DNA of 64,000 nucleotides from Treponema sp. (GTDB taxonomy: Bacteria; Spirochaetota; Spirochaetia; Treponematales; Treponemataceae), in assembly GCA_017934745.1 (NCBI GenBank), contig JAGBIY010000065.1, positions 61,926-125,925 of the forward strand. Reading direction: 5' to 3'. Of the stretch, positions 35,114 to 43,570 are shown piece by piece. The first letter of the stretch is position 1, and every line of letters begins with the position of its first letter. The position numbers and the translations under genes were made by a program. Below the pieces are notes generated by a model. That model was not told the DNA's origin, made no database searches, and saw only the letters and a program-made list of their open reading frames with translations.

Positions 35114-37174
35114 TCAGTACGCGTTTCCGAGACCGCCGACCTTCACCTGGAAATGCGAGAATTCCATGCTGAAGCTCGCCCTTCCCTGCGTCACCGAGCG
35201 GAGCGTCGTAGAGAAGCCGAACATCTTCGCCATCGGAGCCGTGCAGTGGACGATTTCGCCCGAAGACTTGGAATCCTGCCCCTGAATCATTCCGCCCCTC
35301 TGCGTCACCTGCGAAATGGCGTCGCCGACGAACTCAAGCGGACAAGAGATGTCCACGTTCATCACAGGCTCCAGAAGCTCAGGTCCGGCCTTCCTCGTGC
35401 CCTCGTCGAACGCCTGCGCCGCGCAGGCAGTGAACGCCATCGGAGAAGCCGTCGACTCGTCGTAGTCGATTTTCGTGACCACGACACCGATATCGGCGCA
35501 AGGATATCCGTACTGGATTCCAGAAGCGAAAGAGTTTTCGATTCCGTTCTTGACAGCCTCGTAGATTTCGTCCGGAATCTGGTTGTCGTGGACGGCGCAC
35601 TCGTAAGTGTTACCCTTTCCCTGCTCGTTCTGGGAGATTTTTATCGTGAGACCGGCAGAGTTCTCCTTTCCGCCGAGAACCTTGCTCCATTCCGTGCTCT
35701 CCTCGACCTCGGAAGTGACCGATTCCCTGTAAGTGACCTGCGGCGCGCCAACGTTCGCCTTCACGCCGAAGTCGTCCTTCATGCGCGTCACGAGAACGTC
35801 CAGATGAAGCTCTCCCATGCCGGAAATGATGAGCTGGCCAGTCTCGGCGTCCTCGTGGCTCGTGAAAGTCGGGTCCTCGCGGCTCATTATCGCCAGAGTA
35901 TCGACGAGCTTGTCCTTGTCCGAAAGCGTCTCCGGCTCAATCGCAATCGATATGACAGGCTCCGGGAATTTCACGCTCTCAAGGAGAATCGGGAAGCCCT
36001 CGGAACCGAGAGTGTCGCCCGTGCGAGCAAGCTTCAAGCCCACGAAGACAGCGATGTCGCCTGCGGAGACGGAATCAATCTGCTCCATGTGGTTGGCGTT
36101 CACGCGCAGAATCTTGTTGATTCTCTCACGTTTTTTCTGGCTCACATTCAAGACCTGGGAACCCGCGCTGAATTTTCCAGAATAGACGCGGACGAAACAA
36201 AGAGAGCCCATCTCCCTGTCCTGCTGGATTTTGAAGACGAGACCGAGCGGCATCTTCTTCTCATCGCAAGGAACCTCGACCTCCTCTTCCTTGTCCTTCT
36301 TGACGTGCAGGCCTTTCGCGGCCGGAACATCGAGCGGAGACGGAAGATAGTCGATTACAGCGTCGATGAGCGGCTGCACGCCCTGGTTGTGCCTTGAAGA
36401 GCCGAGCAGGAAAGGAACGAAAGTCCTGTTTATGGTGCCCTTCCTGATTGCCGCCTTGAGCATCTCCTCCGTGATTTCGCCGCCCTCAAGATAGACCATG
36501 CCCAAATCGTCGTCGCCCGAAGCCACATCGTCCACCAGTTTGTCGTGCCACTTCTGCGCCTCTTCCTTGTTGGCGTCGGAGATTTCGGACACTGTGAACT
36601 TCTCGCCCTCGCTCTCTGCGTCCCACCTGATTTCCTTCATCTTAATCAAGTCGATTACGCCCTCGAACTTCTCGCCCTGCCCGATTGGAATCTGCAAAGC
36701 TATCGTGTTCGCTCCGAATTTCTCGTTGATGTCCTTCAAGCAATAGAAGAAATCGGCTCCGATTCTGTCCATCTTGTTGACGAAGCAAATCCTCGGGACG
36801 TTGAATTCATCGGCCTGCTTCCAGACAGTCTCCGTCTGCGGCTGGACACCATCAACCGCGCAGATGACGGCGACGGCTCCGTCCAGGACGCGGAGCGAGC
36901 GTTCGACCTCGGCAGTGAAGTCGACGTGGCCTGGAGTGTCGATTATGTTTATCGTGTGGCCGTTCCATTGGGTCGTGATGGCGGCAGACGCAATCGTGAT
37001 TCCCCTCTCCTGCTCCTGCTTCATGAAGTCCATCGTCGCGGCGCCGTCGTCAATCTCGCCGATTTTGTGGATTTTTCCAGTGTAATAGAGGATTCTTTCC
37101 GTAGTAGTCGTCTTTCCGGCATCGATATGCGCCATGATTCCGATGTTGCGCATTTTTTTCAGGTCTGTGGCCAT
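35114..37174 (-). CDS. fusA: Translation elongation factor G
   Basis: A 686-residue GTPase that drives ribosomal translocation or ribosome recycling. G-motifs are in order: AHIDAGKTTTTERILYYTG, the switch block QEQERGITIASAA, DTPGHVDFTAEV and NKMDRIGAD. EF-G domains II-V follow, ending in the SFSMEFSHFQVKV region. Spirochaetes commonly carry two EF-Gs, one of a mitochondrial-like type, and which paralogue this is cannot be settled here. The start at 37174 (MATDLKK) is preferred over ATG six bases upstream because of spacing to GGAG. Confidence 0.93.
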   Translation of the reverse strand: MATDLKKMRNIGIMAHIDAGKTTTTERILYYTGKIHKIGEIDDGAATMDFMKQEQERGITIASAAITTQWNGHTINIIDTPGHVDFTAEVERSLRVLDGAVAVICAVDGVQPQTETVWKQADEFNVPRICFVNKMDRIGADFFYCLKDINEKFGANTIALQIPIGQGEKFEGVIDLIKMKEIRWDAESEGEKFTVSEISDANKEEAQKWHDKLVDDVASGDDDLGMVYLEGGEITEEMLKAAIRKGTINRTFVPFLLGSSRHNQGVQPLIDAVIDYLPSPLDVPAAKGLHVKKDKEEEVEVPCDEKKMPLGLVFKIQQDREMGSLCFVRVYSGKFSAGSQVLNVSQKKRERINKILRVNANHMEQIDSVSAGDIAVFVGLKLARTGDTLGSEGFPILLESVKFPEPVISIAIEPETLSDKDKLVDTLAIMSREDPTFTSHEDAETGQLIISGMGELHLDVLVTRMKDDFGVKANVGAPQVTYRESVTSEVEESTEWSKVLGGKENSAGLTIKISQNEQGKGNTYECAVHDNQIPDEIYEAVKNGIENSFASGIQYGYPCADIGVVVTKIDYDESTASPMAFTACAAQAFDEGTRKAGPELLEPVMNVDISCPLEFVGDAISQVTQRGGMIQGQDSKSSGEIVHCTAPMAKMFGFSTTLRSVTQGRASFSMEFSHFQVKVGGLGNAY

Positions 37175-37222
37175 TTTCATTTCTCCAAATAAAGTTTGAA
37201 TTTAAGATTTATTGATTTTCAA

Positions 37223-37234
37223 ATTATAATTATA
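37223..37234 (-). promoter_or_regulatory. Tandem -10 elements upstream of fusA
   Basis: Two abutting minus-strand TATAAT hexamers (37229-37234 and 37223-37228) 50-60 bases before the fusA start. No convincing -35 at 17 bases. Confidence 0.4.
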
Positions 37235-37292
37235 CCGATGGATTTTAGCAGAAAACACCGTGTTTGTTGATTAGCGGACGCTCCACCGGGCA

Positions 37293-37326
37293 CAAAAAAA
37301 GCACTCCAGATTTCTCCGAAGTGCTT
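37293..37326 (-). terminator. Intrinsic terminator of tRNA-Lys
   Basis: Stem AAGCACT / AGTGCTT with a 14-base loop, followed on the minus strand by seven T. It starts three bases after the tRNA end. Confidence 0.8.
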
Positions 37327-37328
37327 CA

Positions 37329-37401
37329 TGAGCTACGATGGACTCGAACCATCGACAGCCGCCTTAAAAGGGCGGTGCTCTACCACCTGAGCTAGTAGCC
37401 C
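37329..37401 (-). tRNA. tRNA-Lys (anticodon TTT)
   Basis: Minus-strand 73-nt tRNA. The acceptor GGGCTAC pairs with GTAGCTC (one wobble). The D-arm TAGCTCAGGTGGTAGAGCA is standard. The anticodon stem CCGCC / GGCGG holds loop CTTTTAA, giving TTT. The T-loop TTCGAGT is standard. CCA is not encoded. It lies between fusA and a secreted-protein gene. Confidence 0.96.
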
Positions 37402-37479
37402 ATCATTCTTGCGAATGTTTCTCTAATATATACGGAACCGAATTTATTGTCAAGCACTCCCGGATTTTTTCTTGAAAAA

Positions 37480-38178
37480 TCAGTACCGTATCGCCTCGAC
37501 CATGTACCGGACCGAAGTGCCATGCTTCTCCTCAAGGGTCTTCGCAATCACGAAGACAAGGCTCCTGTTCGACTTGTCCATGAAGATTTTCTCGATTTTG
37601 TAGTCGGTGACGGACGGCCTTTTTATGTCGGGAGAGCCAATCATGTCGCGGCTCAAAGTGTGCCCGTTCCCGTCCGCCTTCTCCAAGGTTATGAAGAACG
37701 AAGACTTCAGGGACTGCCCGCTGCCCTCCACAGTCTTCACAAGCTTGATGTGGTAGAAGATTTCGCGCTCCACTGTCGAACCTTCCAAATCCTTGAAGAC
37801 AATCTCATCGCTCCCCGCCGACGTTCCGTCCGCCGTGAAGATGACGTGCTCGGAGTCGACGCTCTTGCAGTCGTATTTCCTGAGCCACCAGCGGGCCTTG
37901 GAGAGCAGAGCGTCATAGACGTCCCTGCCAGCCTTCGCGTATGTCGACTTAGAAGGTTTCGTCCTGAAGACTCCGCCCTTCACGAAGTCGTTTTTCTCGA
38001 CATCGACGGTGTATATTTCGGCGTACCCCTGGAAATCGTAGTCGGTGACTCCATATTCGCCGAAGACATAAGTCTTTCCATCATCGGAAAAACCGATATC
38101 GACAAAAGCCGCAGCGTCGCCGCAAAAAGCCGAGACAGAAGCGAACAAAAAAAGCGCAAAAGCAAGAATTCTTTTCAT
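37480..38178 (-). CDS. Secreted protein, DUF2259-like
   Basis: A 232-residue exported protein. A signal peptide covers residues 1-19 (KRILAFALFLFASVSAF). The mature part opens AAFVDIGFSDDGKTYVFGEYG and continues with YAEIYTVDVEKNDFVKGGVF, which I associate with the DUF2259 secreted family common in treponemes (recalled, not searched). Its function is unknown. AGGAG precedes ATG at 38178. It is divergent from the membrane-protein gene at 38314. Confidence 0.75.
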   Translation of the reverse strand: MKRILAFALFLFASVSAFCGDAAAFVDIGFSDDGKTYVFGEYGVTDYDFQGYAEIYTVDVEKNDFVKGGVFRTKPSKSTYAKAGRDVYDALLSKARWWLRKYDCKSVDSEHVIFTADGTSAGSDEIVFKDLEGSTVEREIFYHIKLVKTVEGSGQSLKSSFFITLEKADGNGHTLSRDMIGSPDIKRPSVTDYKIEKIFMDKSNRSLVFVIAKTLEEKHGTSVRYMVEAIRY

Positions 38179-38300
38179 TTTTTCTCCTATTGAAAAACTG
38201 TTCCCAAAAAGGTCGTTGATAATGACAACAAACAAACGGTACTCAAAGTTTCCACCAAAATCAACACATGGCGCGGCGAAAATTTTTTCTGCGTTTGTGC

Positions 38301-38306
38301 TATGAT
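38301..38306 (+). promoter_or_regulatory. Candidate -10 with leaderless spacing
   Basis: TATGAT with seven bases to the ATG at 38314 and no Shine-Dalgarno. A -35 is poor. Confidence 0.4.
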
Positions 38307-38313
38307 TCTCCGC

Positions 38314-39141
38314 ATGACACTCAAGATACGAAACAGGTTCTTCAAGATTTTCTCTTTTTTTTCGGTATGCACGGTGGCAGCGGCCGCTCTCGTCCTGTTC
38401 ACAACGACACTAGGCCAGAAAGTCATGCCGCCGCCGACAGAAATCAGGACGATTCCAACATTCGCAATCGAGTTTTTCAGCAAATGCAGTTTTCCGATGA
38501 CAATCTGCTCGATTTTCATACTGCTGGTTTTCGTCATAATCGCAGGCATCTTCGCAATCATGCACTTCCAAAAAACGCAAAGCACGGAACTCATCTTCTT
38601 CTTCGCTTTTCTCGGAGGCATTCTCTGCGAAGCGTTCAGGATTCTCATAATATCGCTCGGCCTGTGGGTGACATTCTCAGATTCGCTGCTGATTCTCGGC
38701 AAACTCATTCTCTTCGGGCGTGTGATGGCGGCACTGAGCTTCTTTTTCGCCTCGCTCCTTAGCGAGACAAGCAGGCGCAACGAAGTCGAACGGAACTTTC
38801 TCATGCTCATAGTCATCTCCGCACTTATAGCCGCGATAACACCGCTGAACACGGCACGAATAACATCGACCGGAATGGCGACAATCGGATTCTCAAAGAT
38901 GTACACGACTTTCAAGATAACCATCATCGTCCTCTGCGCCCTCATGTTCCTCTACAACGCAATAAGAGAAGAGAAGCCGAGCTTCAATTGGCTTTCCGTG
39001 AGTTTCCTTGTTTTGTTCATGGGATATGAAATCATGACGAATTCCGACTGCGCGATAACGACCGTTACAGGAACTCTACTGCTCTACTTGGGAACGACGC
39101 AATACCTTCTGACACTCCACAAGATATACCTGTGGGCGTGA
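38314..39141 (+). CDS. Polytopic membrane protein of unknown function
   Basis: A 275-residue integral membrane protein with about seven to eight hydrophobic segments and short charged loops (for example SETSRRNEVERN near the middle and NAIREEKPSFN later). The first helix (about residues 12-32) is followed by a periplasmic loop (MPPPTEIRTIP). I recognise no family. An in-frame ATG at 38302 lies inside the -10 hexamer, so 38314 is chosen. No ribosome-binding site is present, as at other candidate leaderless genes here. Confidence 0.7.
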   Translation: MTLKIRNRFFKIFSFFSVCTVAAAALVLFTTTLGQKVMPPPTEIRTIPTFAIEFFSKCSFPMTICSIFILLVFVIIAGIFAIMHFQKTQSTELIFFFAFLGGILCEAFRILIISLGLWVTFSDSLLILGKLILFGRVMAALSFFFASLLSETSRRNEVERNFLMLIVISALIAAITPLNTARITSTGMATIGFSKMYTTFKITIIVLCALMFLYNAIREEKPSFNWLSVSFLVLFMGYEIMTNSDCAITTVTGTLLLYLGTTQYLLTLHKIYLWA

Positions 39142-39150
39142 AAAGACGAA

Positions 39151-39768
39151 TCACAGGAGGAACTGGGCAGTTCCGCCGAGCACCACCGGAATCAAGAGAT
39201 TGTCGAAATCCTTAAGCGGAAGAACCTCGACAAACGCGCCCACGCACGCCACGACAAGCGCGACGAGCGAATTCTCCGAGACAAACCATGCGGCGCAGAA
39301 AATGGCGAAAAAGCAGGTGAGGCTTCCGGCGGCCGTCTTTCCCTGGGTGAGCGGAATCTTTACGGTGCCGAACGTCTTTCCAGCGAGGCTCGCAAGGCCG
39401 TCCCCGAACGCCAGCGCCAAGATTCCGATTCCGGCCGATTTCTCATCCCACAGGATTGCCGCCGCGACTATTCCCAGAACGAGCGTGACAGGTCCCAGAA
39501 CGAACTTGTTCTCGTCGCGTTTGCGCGCCGCAGCCGCCGTGACGGCGGACACAATGGGAATCTCGTGCCCCCTTATCCGAAACGATTCCGAGACAACATA
39601 AAAAATACCGGCGGCGGCTACAAGGCACAGCGTCGGTATCTTCTGGAAATGCAGCAGGACAGGAACGAAAGCGGTGCAAACATGGATTGTCTTTCGGAAA
39701 AATTCCTTCTTCAGAGAATTCAGCTTACGCTTCGCTTCGATTCCTTCTTGTGCGCAAAAAAATCTCAT
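39151..39768 (-). CDS. CTP-dependent lipid kinase-like membrane protein (dolichol/phytol kinase type)
   Basis: A 205-residue membrane protein of the phosphatidate cytidylyltransferase / dolichol-kinase superfamily. About six helices are present, and the family block LAFGDGLASLAGKTFGTVK followed by QGKTAAGSL (near residues 117-150) is clear. Relatives phosphorylate dolichol, phytol or diacylglycerol with CTP, and the substrate here is unknown. The N-terminal 25 residues are basic and cytoplasmic. It begins six bases after the flcA stop and is probably co-transcribed with it. Confidence 0.8.
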   Translation of the reverse strand: MRFFCAQEGIEAKRKLNSLKKEFFRKTIHVCTAFVPVLLHFQKIPTLCLVAAAGIFYVVSESFRIRGHEIPIVSAVTAAAARKRDENKFVLGPVTLVLGIVAAAILWDEKSAGIGILALAFGDGLASLAGKTFGTVKIPLTQGKTAAGSLTCFFAIFCAAWFVSENSLVALVVACVGAFVEVLPLKDFDNLLIPVVLGGTAQFLL

Positions 39769-39774
39769 ATGGCT

Positions 39775-42534
39775 CTACTGCTCAAGGACTTTCTCGTCCG
39801 TGAGTATCTTTGGTATGTCGGTGTAAATCGACGGCTCGTAGTCCGGAACAGGATGCATGACGTTCTTCGAGTTCAAAGACGCAAGGTTTCCTCCGTCCAT
39901 CTTCACCATCGTCCTCTGGTCTCGCGTCATCGCATCCCATGCCCTCATGGAATCGGAGAAATGGACGAGAGACTTCGCGTAGTAGTCGCTGTTTCCAGTC
40001 TGCTTTGCGATGCGGTAGTACGTTACGCCGAGGTTGTTGTTCGCCTTCACGTACAAATCGACCATCTTGTTGTCGTCGTCCTTTTTCTGTGGCTCAAGAT
40101 AGTGGACTTTCGACTTCTTCGCATCCAATATCTCAAGCAGCTGCTGGTAGTAGCTCTGAGCCGCGAAGTTGTTGCCGCGGAGGGAATGGAGATTCGCGAG
40201 AGAAATCAAAAGGTTGGTGTCGCCCGGCTTGTCCTCCGAAACCCTGATGAACGAATCGAGGGCGGCATCGTACTCCTTTCTGCCATACCGTATTGCGCCG
40301 ATTCTGAAATTGATGCCAGGAGTGTCGTTCTTCGTCCTGACGGCGGCCTCGTAGTTCGTCAACGCGCTGTCGATGTCGCCGGTTATGAAATAGTCGATGT
40401 CGGCCATGTCCTCAAAAAGTTTTCCAGTATTCTCGTCGCCGACAAACCCGGTCCTCATGTGCTCGTCGTTGAACAGGTTGATTCCCTGCGTGAAGACTTT
40501 GCTCGCCTCTATGTACTCCTTGTTGTCCGAGTAGATTTCTCCGAGAAGCCTGGACGCGTTTATCTCCTTGTGCACGTTCTTCTTCGTGCGGACGGTCTGC
40601 TGTCCAAAAAGGTTTATCGCCCTCTCCATCTCGACCTTCGCGTTCTTGTCGTAGCCGTTGTAGATGAAGTAGCGGGCGAGATTGTATCTCGCGACCGGAT
40701 CGGAAGGGTCGGACGAAACAGCAATCTCCAGCATCGAGCGGACATCCTCTATCGACGCCCTGAGGTATTCGTCGTTGCGGCTCAAAGGTCCGTACAGTTT
40801 CTCAAGGAGATAACCGCTCAACTCAGTCCAGTCCTTCGCGCTGAGGGACTTCTTTTTCGGATAGAAGAGATTCTTGTACTCAAGAACCTTGCGGAGCTGG
40901 TCGGTCCTTATGTAGTAGCGGAGCATTCGGGACAGGTACAGTTTGTTCTCCGGGAATTTCGAGAGAAGCGAGTTGTAGAATTCAAGGGCGGAATCATATT
41001 TGGAAGGATCCTCTTCCGCCCACTCAAGGAAAATGTCGCCGAGCAGAAGCTCGCCCGCGGGATCGTTCAAGTGCTTGTCGAGCACGTACCGCCTTACGAT
41101 TTTCTCCGCCTCGGCATAGTTTGCCCTGTCGTAAAGCTCCATGTTGGCGTATTCGAGTCCCGCTTCCTTGTCGAAATTGAAGAACACGAGGATGTTCTTG
41201 TACATCTTGGCCGCGCGCTCGTACTGCTTGTGGGCGCGGTAGCCCCTGGCATAGTTGAAGAACCAGCTCTTTATCGGCCGGTAGGATACGGCCTTCTCGA
41301 ATTTCTCCTCCGACTGAGTGTAGGCGTTCTTCTCAAGAAGCTCGTATCCGTCGCGGTAGTTGAGGCGCGCCATCACAGGCTCGTAGATTACCTTCTGGCC
41401 GAGCTTGAAGAGTCCAAACCCGACAACGCAGAGAAGGGCGAGGATTACGGCAGCAGGAATCACCCTGTTCTTGAGCTGGTACTGGAACGAAGACTTGTAC
41501 GCCTCGTACTGCTCGAACGTCCTGTGCTCGAAATCCCGCGGAATGTTTATCGATATGTCGAGAAGCTTCTCCATGTATCCGGCGAGCTGTCTTGCCGGAG
41601 TCTTCTTCAAAACCTTTTCTATTATCTCGAAGAGAATCTCGTCCGTGAAACTGTTCGAATCATCCTTGGAGATGGTCTCCTCGATGACGAGTTTCAAGTT
41701 CAGCGGATATTCAGAGAGGTTCTTCTTGAAACGCTCGTATTCGGCTTCAGTGAGAGAATTCTTTGGCTGCTGAGAGTCCCTGCCTGTCTTGGCCTTTGAA
41801 AAATCGATTACGTCCGGCTTTTTCCTGCCCATGTCGGCGGTATCTATGTTCGTGAAGCCTTCAATGTCGAAATCATCGGAATGGGCGAAATCGTCCCCCT
41901 CCCCCGTGACCTGGAATTCGCTGTCTGGATCGTCCGAAGAAACGCCGGCATCGTCGTCGCTGAAATTGCTGAGGTCGTCCATGACGGAAGGGTCTATCTC
42001 TTCGACGGGGTCGTCCACCGTAGCGACAGGATCGGCCTTCTCGACATCAGAATCGTCTCCGACAATCTCCCCCAAAATGTTGTCTATGTCGTCGGAAGAT
42101 ACAGTCTCTTCCATGCCGCCCTCTGGAGTGAGTTCGATTCCATCATCGCCCCCATCGGCAGGCTCAGAAAGCCCTTCAAGGACATCATCCGAAAGAGAGT
42201 CGTCAGAAAGCCCCTCTTCAGGAAGTCCGTCACCGTCTATCAAATCCTTCAAAAGCTCGTCGGTGTCGGAATCGGCTACAGCATCGTCAGTCACCGAAAC
42301 AGGCTCAAGGCTCTCAACGTTGTCGCCGCCTCCATCGGACTCTCCATCATCGCCACCATCAGCCTCGTCAGGAACCGGCAGACCGTCGATGAATTCGTCC
42401 GAATCGTCCTCTTCATAAGTTTCCGGCAACGGCTCATCGAAGACAGGCTCTCCCCTCTTCTTCCTGATTTCAACCTCGTTTCCGAGCTGTTTTATGTCGC
42501 TATTGAATTTTTCAAGCTGTCTTAATCCTGGCAT
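39775..42534 (-). CDS. flcA: Periplasmic flagellar collar TPR protein FlcA
   Basis: A 919-residue protein in three parts. A cytoplasmic N-terminus opens MPGLRQLEKFNSDIKQLGNE, then a long acidic, Asp/Ser/Glu-rich low-complexity stretch (about 35-255) precedes one transmembrane helix (about 352-372, VIPAAVILALLCVVGFGLF). A 540-residue periplasmic array of TPRs follows. This plan and size match the spirochaete FlcA (BB0326 in Borrelia), which builds the collar around the periplasmic flagellar motor and recruits stators. The identification is from architecture and N-terminal pattern, not a search. The start at 42534 has GGGAG upstream. Confidence 0.78.
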   Translation of the reverse strand: MPGLRQLEKFNSDIKQLGNEVEIRKKRGEPVFDEPLPETYEEDDSDEFIDGLPVPDEADGGDDGESDGGGDNVESLEPVSVTDDAVADSDTDELLKDLIDGDGLPEEGLSDDSLSDDVLEGLSEPADGGDDGIELTPEGGMEETVSSDDIDNILGEIVGDDSDVEKADPVATVDDPVEEIDPSVMDDLSNFSDDDAGVSSDDPDSEFQVTGEGDDFAHSDDFDIEGFTNIDTADMGRKKPDVIDFSKAKTGRDSQQPKNSLTEAEYERFKKNLSEYPLNLKLVIEETISKDDSNSFTDEILFEIIEKVLKKTPARQLAGYMEKLLDISINIPRDFEHRTFEQYEAYKSSFQYQLKNRVIPAAVILALLCVVGFGLFKLGQKVIYEPVMARLNYRDGYELLEKNAYTQSEEKFEKAVSYRPIKSWFFNYARGYRAHKQYERAAKMYKNILVFFNFDKEAGLEYANMELYDRANYAEAEKIVRRYVLDKHLNDPAGELLLGDIFLEWAEEDPSKYDSALEFYNSLLSKFPENKLYLSRMLRYYIRTDQLRKVLEYKNLFYPKKKSLSAKDWTELSGYLLEKLYGPLSRNDEYLRASIEDVRSMLEIAVSSDPSDPVARYNLARYFIYNGYDKNAKVEMERAINLFGQQTVRTKKNVHKEINASRLLGEIYSDNKEYIEASKVFTQGINLFNDEHMRTGFVGDENTGKLFEDMADIDYFITGDIDSALTNYEAAVRTKNDTPGINFRIGAIRYGRKEYDAALDSFIRVSEDKPGDTNLLISLANLHSLRGNNFAAQSYYQQLLEILDAKKSKVHYLEPQKKDDDNKMVDLYVKANNNLGVTYYRIAKQTGNSDYYAKSLVHFSDSMRAWDAMTRDQRTMVKMDGGNLASLNSKNVMHPVPDYEPSIYTDIPKILTDEKVLEQ

Positions 42535-42701
42535 CGAAATTGCTCCCACTTATTTCTTAAATTTCGGCATTTTGACCGCCGCCCTTTAGAATCCAACAAA
42601 ATCAAATCGACAATGGCAGCCCACCATTTTCAATATCGTGATTTTAATTTAGAATCTGCTGTATATTTTATATTTTTTTTATAAATTCCGATAAATAATA
42701 T

Positions 42702-43451
42702 ATGAAAAAACTGACTTTTGCATTTATTGGCATGATTTTCATTTGCTCGCTCTCCACGACAGCGTTCGCGGCGAAAAAAGCGGGCGGCACATCGACGACA
42801 AAAGAGGACATCGACGCGTACGACTACGATTCGCTCGTAAAAAAGATAAAGCGCGTGACGCAGCCGCACGTGGACGGCGACTACCTGGTGTTCACCGCAA
42901 GAAACAACGCCCGCTCCGTAGGAATCGCGTTCGATTTCGAGGAATACAAGACGGTGCACCAGTTCACGCTGCACAAGTCCTACGACTACAACAGCGAAGT
43001 CCTCGACTCGTGGTTCTACTTCATAATGAAAAAGCCGAAGAAGGCATCGCAGGTCTCCTACAGGCTAGTGATAGACGGGCTTTGGACAACGGACCCGAAC
43101 AATGAAAGGACAGTCTTCGACGAAAGCGAGGGCATCCTGCTCTCCCAGCTTGTGATACCGAACGAAGACCCGGCTGTGACGGAGACGCTTTCTTCGGGGA
43201 TAACGAGGTTCGTATGCTTCGAAAAGACAGGGCAGAACATAAGAATCGGAGGCTCGTTCACGAACTGGGACTCGTGGATCTACACGATGACGGAAGTTTC
43301 TCCAGGAAGATACGAAATCGACATCCCCCTTCCGCAGGGAACGCACTACTATTCATACTACAAGGGAATAACGGCGTTCATAGACTCAACAAACCCGCTG
43401 AAGGGATACTCGAACGACGGCAAAGTCGTCTCCAGAATCGAGATTGAATAG
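42702..43451 (+). CDS. Secreted protein with C-terminal glycogen-binding (CBM48-like) fold
   Basis: A 249-residue exported protein with a signal peptide at residues 1-23 (cut near TAFA-AKK). The N-terminal half is beta-rich. The C-terminal 85 residues match the AMPK/isoamylase-N early-set pattern: FVCFEKTGQNIRIGGSFTNW, a tryptophan-rich loop, PGRYEIDIPLPQGTHYYSYY and a closing strand. No catalytic domain is present, so it should bind glycans or a partner. It is divergent from flcA with a 167-base AT-rich gap that likely holds both promoters. It lacks a Shine-Dalgarno. Confidence 0.75.
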   Translation: MKKLTFAFIGMIFICSLSTTAFAAKKAGGTSTTKEDIDAYDYDSLVKKIKRVTQPHVDGDYLVFTARNNARSVGIAFDFEEYKTVHQFTLHKSYDYNSEVLDSWFYFIMKKPKKASQVSYRLVIDGLWTTDPNNERTVFDESEGILLSQLVIPNEDPAVTETLSSGITRFVCFEKTGQNIRIGGSFTNWDSWIYTMTEVSPGRYEIDIPLPQGTHYYSYYKGITAFIDSTNPLKGYSNDGKVVSRIEIE

Positions 43452-43459
43452 ACGGCGAC

Positions 43460-43497
43460 AAAAAGGGGCTTCGTGAAGAATCATGAAGCCCCTTTTT
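43460..43497. terminator. Bidirectional terminator between convergent genes
   Basis: Perfect 13-bp stem AAAAAGGGGCTTC / GAAGCCCCTTTTT with a 12-base loop; T-tracts on both strands. Serves the secreted-protein gene and ffh. Confidence 0.85.
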
Positions 43498-43570
43498 GCT
43501 AAAAAACTTTTCGGCACCCTGCCCAAAAAGCCTAGACTTGTTCGGAAACCGAAGTCCCCGAACAATTTTT

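Noticed and set aside
39565-41799. Plus-strand 744-codon open frame
   Set aside because: It lies antisense across flcA and the preceding kinase-like gene, has Arg/Val/Leu-rich composition typical of antisense frames in GC-rich genes, and no ribosome-binding site.
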